Source: Schlesneria sp.
GTDB lineage: Bacteria; Planctomycetota; Planctomycetia; Planctomycetales; Planctomycetaceae
Length of the DNA stretch: 46,861 bases
Reading direction: 5' to 3'
Assembly (NCBI GenBank): GCA_028291515.1
Contig: JAQGHU010000029.1
Span: forward strand, 1-46,861
Under the pieces are notes generated by a model that did no database searches, was not told the DNA's origin, and saw only the letters and a list, made by a program, of their open reading frames with translations. The translations under genes were made by a program, and so were the position numbers. Positions 41,464 through 46,861 of the stretch are shown here, piece by piece. Position 1 is the first letter of the stretch, and each line of letters begins with the position of its first letter.

Positions 41464-42939
41464 TCACTCATAAGTCCACTTCAATTCCCACGGGTCTTGC
41501 GTCTGCTTTTGCCAGGCCCGCAGCTTCGATTGAAGAGTCTCCAAGGTCTCTTTGTGATCTGGATCAGTAGCAAGATTGCGTGTCTCGTTGTGGTCTGCTT
41601 GCAGATCGAACAGTTCGAAACGAGGGCGATGCACATATTCCTGCACTGTGCGATGGCCATAGACTTCCGTCGGTGTCTTTCGTTGAACGACCGCCTGCCA
41701 CGTCGGTGAGTCGTACAAATCCGAGGCAAATGGATAGGGGAGCGGGTTCGCGATGTTGAAGATTAACTTGTACTTGCCGCTGCGAATCGCCCGCATCGGA
41801 TAGTAATTCGTGATCTCGTGAAAGGTATGGGAGAGGAAGATCTCGTCTGGTGAGATCGATGATGATGCTTCTTCGAGTCGACTCAGGAACGATCGTCCGT
41901 GGAAATAATACGGCTTGGCCGGTCCCGTGGTTTGAACGCGACCGACATTCTCGGCGGGACGGACGACCGGTGCTGCTTTGGGCTCGACCTCGCAGTAGTC
42001 GAGGATCGTCGGCGTGATATCGGCCCACGTGACGAGTGCGTCGCTGGTTTTGCCCTGCTGCTTTAGTCGAGGATCCCGAACGATCAGCGGCAGATTTGCA
42101 CCCGGTTCATAGAGCGTGGTCTTCGCTCCAGGAAATGGTGGGCCGTTGTCGCTGAGGAACAGGACCAACGTATCGTCCCAGTGCCCAGTCTCTTTCAAGG
42201 CATTCATCAGGTCGCCCATTCCCGCATCCAAACGAGCGATCGCCTGATAGTATTCGGCCAGTTCCTGCCGGACTTCGGGGCGATCTGGAAGCCAAGACGG
42301 GACTTTGACATCTTCCGGTCGATAGGTCGCCGGCTTAATTCCTGCATAGAAATCAGGCTGGTTGGGACGATTGGCAAAGCCGCCTGGACCCGCTCCGCGG
42401 TGCGGATCGGTGGGGCAGAAGTACAGGAAGAACGGCTTGTCGCTCGACTCGGCTAGCCATGTCTTCGCGTTTTGTGCCATCCTGACCGTGTTGCGACCCC
42501 CTTGAGTCCCCTCCTGCCGTTCGGTCTCGAACTTGTAGACATAGTCGGGAGCCAGATGATACTTGCCGATCAGGCAGGTCCGATATCCCGCTTCGCTCAG
42601 CATCACGGGGAGTGATCGGACGGATTCGTAAGTACTGAAGTGGCTATATCCATGGGCATGCCCGAAGTGGCCAGTCGCGTGGTTGTAAAGACCGCTCAGC
42701 AACACCGAGCGACTGGCACTACAGCTTGCCGTGGTGCAGTAGGCTCGTTTGAAGCGAGTGCCGTCAGCCGCAAGCCGATCCAGGTTCGGCGTGTGCGCGA
42801 CCGAGTCACCGTAGCAGCCCAGTTGAAAGCCCAAGTCGTCAGCCACGATCAGGACCACATTACGATGAGCTGCCGCTGCCGTCAGCGACAAGCTCAGCAA
42901 GGCCCAGGCAAATAGACCAGCGGAGTGACACAGACGCAT
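41464..42939 (-). CDS. Exported sulfatase, heparan-N-sulfatase (SGSH)-like
   Basis: A 491-residue sulfatase with a signal peptide (1-24). The metal-binding start VLIVADDLG (29-37) and the formylglycine motif CSASR (C73, in [13 protein letters not shown]) are intact; Ala replaces the commoner Pro, as in N-sulfoglucosamine sulfohydrolases. NHATGHFGH (86-94) and the metal ligands in LFLSDNGPP also fit that subfamily. Catalytic Cys must be converted to formylglycine by an FGE, not present in this window. Planctomycetes carry many sulfatases for algal and animal sulfated polysaccharides; the substrate here is likely sulfated on nitrogen or a related glycosaminoglycan-like unit (inference). ATG 42939 has a GAGGGA box upstream. 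Confidence 0.95.
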   Translation of the reverse strand: MRLCHSAGLFAWALLSLSLTAAAAHRNVVLIVADDLGFQLGCYGDSVAHTPNLDRLAADGTRFKRAYCTTASCSASRSVLLSGLYNHATGHFGHAHGYSHFSTYESVRSLPVMLSEAGYRTCLIGKYHLAPDYVYKFETERQEGTQGGRNTVRMAQNAKTWLAESSDKPFFLYFCPTDPHRGAGPGGFANRPNQPDFYAGIKPATYRPEDVKVPSWLPDRPEVRQELAEYYQAIARLDAGMGDLMNALKETGHWDDTLVLFLSDNGPPFPGAKTTLYEPGANLPLIVRDPRLKQQGKTSDALVTWADITPTILDYCEVEPKAAPVVRPAENVGRVQTTGPAKPYYFHGRSFLSRLEEASSSISPDEIFLSHTFHEITNYYPMRAIRSGKYKLIFNIANPLPYPFASDLYDSPTWQAVVQRKTPTEVYGHRTVQEYVHRPRFELFDLQADHNETRNLATDPDHKETLETLQSKLRAWQKQTQDPWELKWTYE

Positions 42940-42986
42940 GAATGAAGATCCCTCGGGGAAGTGACGTGCGCGATGTCAGGAGTCTT

Positions 42987-43148
42987 GGGTGCCACGGTTT
43001 TGGAGGTTTTGGAGTCTTCGACAAGGCCGTGCTGGCTCGGAATTCAACTGCAACGTGATCGTTTTCGGTCGAGTGTGATTCGCAAGTACGCAGTTCAACG
43101 GGACAGAGAAGACACGGCCTTGTCGAGGACTCCAAAACCGTGGCACCC
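42987..43148. repeat. 162-bp inverted-repeat element
   Basis: The right arm 43113-43148 (36 bases) is the reverse complement of the left arm 42987-43031, apart from a 9-base duplication (GGTTTTGGA twice) in the left arm and one or two mismatches. The core matches GGTGCCACGGTTTTGGAG and TCGACAAGGCCGTG on both sides. The 81-base interior has no coding signal. It fills the gap between the sulfatase and the DUF3352-like gene and resembles a miniature inverted-repeat element or BIME. Confidence 0.8.
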
Positions 43149-43162
43149 GGTGAGACGAACCA

Positions 43163-45337
43163 TTAACGTTGTGGAAGAGGAGGTGGTAACGGCAGGCCAC
43201 GGCGTTCCAGTCGCTGACGTCGCTTCTCTTCGTTTAATTTCCGTCGTTCTTCTCGCATCTGCAACACTTCGGGTGATGGTGGCTGAAAGGCTTCGTCCGG
43301 GATCATGACTTGGACGCCGTCAGGGACGAGGGCCCTCAATAGTAACGGCGTGACGCGTCGCGCGACGGCTCCAGCCATAGGCTCTTTCGGTGCTTCTGGC
43401 TTCACGGCCGCGGCGGGGACAACCTGGCCGTCGGGACTGCCGAGGCCAGCGTGTTCCACGGAATGGGCTCGTTGCCGCTTCGCTTCCAGCAACATTTCAT
43501 ACTCACCACGAAACAACGATTTGACCGATCCGAGTGCCATCACCAACGCAATCGCGAGTTGTGGATTCTTCGACTCCACCATCAATCCGTCCTTTTGGCG
43601 AGCGATCGATGTCGTCACATCACCTGCATAAGGAGCCAGTGCTGCTGTGGATGGAATCACAAAGGGATCAAATTCCACTCCGTGGCTGTGGGCCATGTCG
43701 GTGAGGGTTTGCGCCAAAAAAGGAGCCAAACCGCTGAGGTTTCTTGTGGATCGCGCCCCATCCAGATATCCCGCAAACAACAACTCCTGATCAGACAGAG
43801 ACAGCTTGGTGCGAGCGACCGTTTCAAAGCCTGGACGCGGCTGGCTGAGATATCGCAGATGCGATTTGATCGCTTGCGGATGCAGCGCAAACAAGATGTG
43901 GCCGCGCGTCAGGCAGAACGATGGTGAAGTCGAAACCGTGGGCCCAAACGACCCACCCGCTCGGCGAATGTAGCTGATGCCGTGCCCCATGAATTCGTGT
44001 TGCTTCAACTCGGCCGTCGAACCATAATCGGCGTCATTTTCCGACGACAGCGATTGCTCCAGCAGTTGCATCAGTCGATCGAGGACGATCTGGGCTTTGA
44101 CGGGGTCTCTCACTTCCAGAGCCACAATTGTATTGCTGCCGAACATCCCACCTTCGAGTGGTGAGTTGAAGACGGTCCACGCGTTTCCGAAGGCGGGATA
44201 CAGATCGGCCGCCAGGCTCAAGCCGAGTTCCGCTTCAAATTCGCGAGTCGCTTGATCGAACACCTTCAGCGACAGCGGATTCGTCTTTGCGACCAGTTCT
44301 CGAACTCCATTCACCAACTGCCCCAGATCCAAGCTGGTGGCCAGCACCATGTCGCTATCCGCTGGAATATGAGCAAACTGCTCTGGCTTGAGAGCCAGAT
44401 TCTTGGCGAGCATCAGCACCCCATCAGACCGTCCGCCAGTGGAGATGAATGTCCGTTGAATGACGTTCCCATTCACCACTCCTGTTCCGGCGACGATGCA
44501 GTCGATCGCATCGATCCCGGCCCCGCGCAAGACGGTTTGGGCGATCAGTCCGGCTGGACCGAGCGATTGAATCGCCGCGTCCGTTGTTCCCTTGGTATCA
44601 ATCCAGGCCAGCGACCCGACGCGTTCTGTCGCGACGCGTTTCCAGCCCGCAGCAAACCGAGGATTGGCATCCAAGCCAGGGCCTGCACCCGACAGGCCAG
44701 CTAAAGCTCGTTCGATCGTTCCCTGGCCGAATCCGACCAACAATCGATCACCTTGCTGATGGACAGTCAGTTTCACTCCCTTGGGGCCAGGAACCTGAAC
44801 CATCTGCGGCTGCGCCGGAACTTGGTTCCGCGTGGCTCGATTGAACGCGTCAACGATGCCGGCCGCATCGGCCCCGGTGTTTACCACCAGGCAGGCGTGA
44901 AACTGAGACAATGCGTCACCGGGCTTCAAGACATCCAGCAATCCCTTCGGGGCCCGTGGCGGATCGGCAAACACAAACAGACACCCCGAGTGAGCCGTCA
45001 CGAGTTTGGCCAACCGCAACGCGTCTCGATTGAGAGGTTGCTGATCAACTTCGATCTCCGTTCCGGGAGGCGAGCTGGCTTCGGTCGGGGCCAGTAGCTG
45101 ATCGATCGCCTGAAGTAGGGCGACGATCTCAGGATCGGCCACGAATCCATCAATGCCTGGGGCTCCAGGCTTTCCTGGCCCGCGTGCCGCCCATTCCACA
45201 TAGGCGAGGCTATTCTGAGGCGCTGCCTTAAGAAAGGCGGGGTCGCGATCAGAGGGAGGTGTCCCCAGCAGGCCGCCGCCCCCCAGCACGAGCAGCAAAA
45301 TCTCGATCCATCCCATGCCAACACTTGTTGCCGTCAT
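43163..45337 (-). CDS. Large exported DUF3352-like protein, unknown function
   Basis: A 724-residue protein with an N-terminal hydrophobic segment (about 8-26, WIEILLLVLGGGGLLG) that may be a signal peptide or anchor. The body has alternating strand and helix segments such as HACLVVNTGADAAGIVDAF, GDRLLVGFGQGTIERAL and PADSDMVLATSLDLGQLV, a pattern seen in DUF3352-like planctomycete exported proteins. The C-terminus is strongly charged and coiled (MREERRKLNEEKRRQRLERR) and ends Pro-rich. Function is unknown. Two adjacent ATGs exist; 45337 has the better spacing from AAGGAG. It is bounded by the 162-bp inverted repeat on one side and the TPR gene, divergently, on the other. Confidence 0.72.
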   Translation of the reverse strand: MTATSVGMGWIEILLLVLGGGGLLGTPPSDRDPAFLKAAPQNSLAYVEWAARGPGKPGAPGIDGFVADPEIVALLQAIDQLLAPTEASSPPGTEIEVDQQPLNRDALRLAKLVTAHSGCLFVFADPPRAPKGLLDVLKPGDALSQFHACLVVNTGADAAGIVDAFNRATRNQVPAQPQMVQVPGPKGVKLTVHQQGDRLLVGFGQGTIERALAGLSGAGPGLDANPRFAAGWKRVATERVGSLAWIDTKGTTDAAIQSLGPAGLIAQTVLRGAGIDAIDCIVAGTGVVNGNVIQRTFISTGGRSDGVLMLAKNLALKPEQFAHIPADSDMVLATSLDLGQLVNGVRELVAKTNPLSLKVFDQATREFEAELGLSLAADLYPAFGNAWTVFNSPLEGGMFGSNTIVALEVRDPVKAQIVLDRLMQLLEQSLSSENDADYGSTAELKQHEFMGHGISYIRRAGGSFGPTVSTSPSFCLTRGHILFALHPQAIKSHLRYLSQPRPGFETVARTKLSLSDQELLFAGYLDGARSTRNLSGLAPFLAQTLTDMAHSHGVEFDPFVIPSTAALAPYAGDVTTSIARQKDGLMVESKNPQLAIALVMALGSVKSLFRGEYEMLLEAKRQRAHSVEHAGLGSPDGQVVPAAAVKPEAPKEPMAGAVARRVTPLLLRALVPDGVQVMIPDEAFQPPSPEVLQMREERRKLNEEKRRQRLERRGLPLPPPLPQR

Positions 45338-45503
45338 CATCGCTCCTTCTGGCTCTGCCTGGTCGGGCAGTCCTTAATTTTGTCATGTCGCCGACCGCCG
45401 AATCGTACCGTGTCAGGCAAGGTCTCTCCAGCGGGTGCCGCCTTGGTCTCCAGCTGTCTGCCAGCCAATGTCATCGTTTTTTGGATCCTCGGGTCGACTT
45501 GTT

Positions 45504-45533
45504 TTGACTAAAAGATTGCCAATGACCTATAAT
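45504..45533 (+). promoter_or_regulatory. Candidate sigma-70-type promoter of the TPR gene
   Basis: TTGACT (45504-45509) and TATAAT (45528-45533) are separated by 18 bases. The predicted start of transcription is near 45540, leaving a leader of about 80 bases with a 6-bp CCGCTC/GAGCGG hairpin (45564-45587). Confidence 0.55.
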
Positions 45534-45621
45534 CGCGATCATTACAGAATAGTCATTTTAACTCCGCTCTTTTTCCCCCTTGAGCGGAAGCCGGTTCCGG
45601 CACCTTCACAAGGAATTCGCC

Positions 45622-46575
45622 ATGAGCGGACCAGACGTCGTCCAACTGTGCGACCGGGCGCGAGATCAATTGCACAAGCGAGATCTCGCCGCTGCGAAGG
45701 AACTGTTTTCTGAAGCGATCGCGCTTGATCTCGATTGCTGTGAAGCTCACGAAGGCTTGGCGACCTGTGCTTACATGAGCGAAGACTATCCGACGGCGAT
45801 TGCCGAGTTCCTGCGACTCACGCTGCTACAGCCGATGGAGGGTCGGCACCTGACCAATCTCGGAGCGATCCACAACCGGATCGGTGAACACATGAAGGCG
45901 GCGGATTACCTGCGAAAGGCGATCACGCGCAACAAGAAGTGCGCCGAGTCCTTCTACAATCTGGGGATCGCTCAACGAAAACTCAAGCAAAACGCGATGG
46001 CTGTCTCGGCGTATAAGGAAGCCATCAAACTCGCCCCCAACATGGCCGAAGCGTATCAGAACCTGGGCAACGTCTACGTTGACATGGGCAACCTGCAGAT
46101 GGCGATTATGAATTTCAACAAGGCACTCGAAATTCGGCCCAACTTCGACAAAGCCCGCGCCGGCTTGGAGAAGGCCGAACAGCAGTTGGTTGAAGCGAAG
46201 AACCGCAACAATCAAATGGGTCGGCTTAACGCGATGACATCCACGGTAACCTCCGTCGCGGCCGTCTGCACGCGGGAGTTGCGTAATGACGAACGGTACG
46301 AAGACCGCAAGTGCATCAAGCAACTGGCCGATGAAATCGAACGTCTGGCCCAAGGGTGCGTCAACCACCTGAAGCACAACGTCGTCCCCGCGATCCTGGA
46401 AGTCGAACGCGCGATGGGTCATGGTGCCGATGAAGCCGCCATCCTGACCGAAGCGGCCGATTTGTTTCGCACCGCCACATCGCAGTGGGCGACCTTACGT
46501 CGCTCGTTAAAGCGAAAGGTCGCCGAACTGGCCGAGCACGAACAGTTCATCAATGAACCGGTCGCGAAGTCATAG
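45622..46575 (+). CDS. TPR-repeat protein
   Basis: A 317-residue cytoplasmic protein with five tetratricopeptide repeats in the first 200 residues (for example AESFYNLGIAQRKLKQNAMA, AEAYQNLGNVYVDMGNLQMA). The C-terminal 120 residues are helical and charged, without a named domain. TPR arrays mediate protein-protein contacts; partners are unknown. AAGGAATT precedes ATG 45622; the frame is open to 45580. The gene is preceded by a good promoter (45504-45533) and appears to be transcribed alone. Confidence 0.85.
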   Translation: MSGPDVVQLCDRARDQLHKRDLAAAKELFSEAIALDLDCCEAHEGLATCAYMSEDYPTAIAEFLRLTLLQPMEGRHLTNLGAIHNRIGEHMKAADYLRKAITRNKKCAESFYNLGIAQRKLKQNAMAVSAYKEAIKLAPNMAEAYQNLGNVYVDMGNLQMAIMNFNKALEIRPNFDKARAGLEKAEQQLVEAKNRNNQMGRLNAMTSTVTSVAAVCTRELRNDERYEDRKCIKQLADEIERLAQGCVNHLKHNVVPAILEVERAMGHGADEAAILTEAADLFRTATSQWATLRRSLKRKVAELAEHEQFINEPVAKS

Positions 46576-46704
46576 AACGAGTGGCTAAGGGGCGAGTGCT
46601 GAGGGCCAAGCGACAGAAATTGGATTCAAGAGAAGGCGAGCCACGGATCGACTCGGATTTTGATGTGTGTTTCGGTGAGGGAGGCGAGACGATTATGTAC
46701 GCAG

Positions 46705-46727
46705 TACTGAGTGTGGAGTACTCAGTA
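46705..46727. repeat. 8-bp stem-loop before the 19-bp tandem repeat
   Basis: TACTGAGT (46705-46712) pairs perfectly with ACTCAGTA (46720-46727) around a 7-base loop. No T-run follows, so it is not a clear terminator of the TPR gene. It immediately precedes the tandem array. Confidence 0.5.
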
Positions 46728-46732
46728 TAATG

Positions 46733-46861
46733 GGCCGCATGACACAACCCCGGCCGCATGACACAACCCCGGCCGCATGACACAACCCCGGCCGCATGAC
46801 ACAACCCCGGCCGCATGACACAACCCCGGCCGCATGACACAAACCCGGCCGCATGACACAA
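46733..46861. repeat. 19-bp tandem repeat (VNTR), continues beyond the window
   Basis: The unit GGCCGCATGACACAACCCC is repeated at 46733, 46752, 46771, 46790, 46809, 46828 and 46847 (last copy cut by the window end). All complete copies are identical except the sixth, which has AAACCC instead of AACCCC. There are no spacers between units. The true end is outside the window. Confidence 0.97.

Noticed and set aside
42860-43308. Small open frames across the inverted-repeat element (both strands)
   Set aside because: They are created by the repeat arms and their translations mirror each other.
46733-46861. CRISPR-like array at the window end
   Set aside because: Units of 19 bases follow each other with no spacers, and no cas genes are present.
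46550-46861. Minus-strand open frame of 103 codons with repeated Cys/His/Met residues
   Set aside because: It is produced by translating the 19-bp tandem repeat and has no RBS or signal.

Overview
The window looks like chromosome of a Planctomycetes bacterium, probably order Planctomycetales. The call rests on families that are largely confined to or expanded in that phylum. These are the cytochrome-c/DUF1549/DUF1553 plus DUF1501 gene pair (6118-10628), a heparan-N-sulfatase-type sulfatase, the vWA plus bpX6 beta-propeller pair, a small membrane family starting near a WRRKAG motif, and many short secreted proteins of unknown function. No rRNA, tRNA, CRISPR array, phage or complete insertion sequence was seen. 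Thirty-eight coding units are supported, one of them a truncated paralogue.

Layout. 1-4.3 kb (minus strand): an ECF sigma factor, a membrane anti-sigma-like protein and a secreted coiled-coil protein in one operon; mscL with its own promoter and terminator; and a membrane-anchored FlgG-like protein away from any flagellar gene. 4.3-6.1 kb: a Cys-rich exported protein and a secreted HExxH metallopeptidase. 6.1-14.3 kb (plus strand): the DUF1549/DUF1553-DUF1501 pair, a small DUF4177-like protein, kdsB, pyrG and an EVE-domain protein. 14.3-25.5 kb (minus strand): six co-directional genes, in transcription order an exported alpha/beta hydrolase, a vWA/beta-propeller protein, a bpX6/TPR/beta-propeller protein, an exported trypsin/DUF1080-like/SirB1/TPR fusion, a TGS GTPase and a GlpG-type rhomboid protease. 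25.7-33.4 kb: two membrane proteins of unknown function, queG, lepA, an L,D-transpeptidase and an outer-membrane-type lipoprotein. 33.4-37.1 kb: a two-component pair and a divergent Gly-rich periplasmic protein. 37.2-46.9 kb: a BamE-like protein, a small membrane cluster with a broken paralogue, metK, a sulfatase, a large exported DUF3352-like protein, a TPR protein and a 19-bp tandem repeat that runs off the window end.

How genes relate. Housekeeping functions (pyrG, lepA, metK, queG, kdsB, mscL) are interleaved with envelope and secreted accessory genes. The strongest candidate for unusual biology is the 18.7-24.4 kb pair. These are two components of a MoxR-vWA-beta-propeller ternary system, a class predicted to act in biological conflict or signalling. 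The MoxR ATPase is absent from the window, the vWA metal site is degenerate, and the pair sits in a run with two proteases and a GTPase. Non-coding structure is also rich: four copies of a GTAG-headed REP-like hairpin whose stems show compensatory changes, two larger inverted-repeat elements, and stem-loops placed just upstream of the kdsB and EVE ribosome binding sites.
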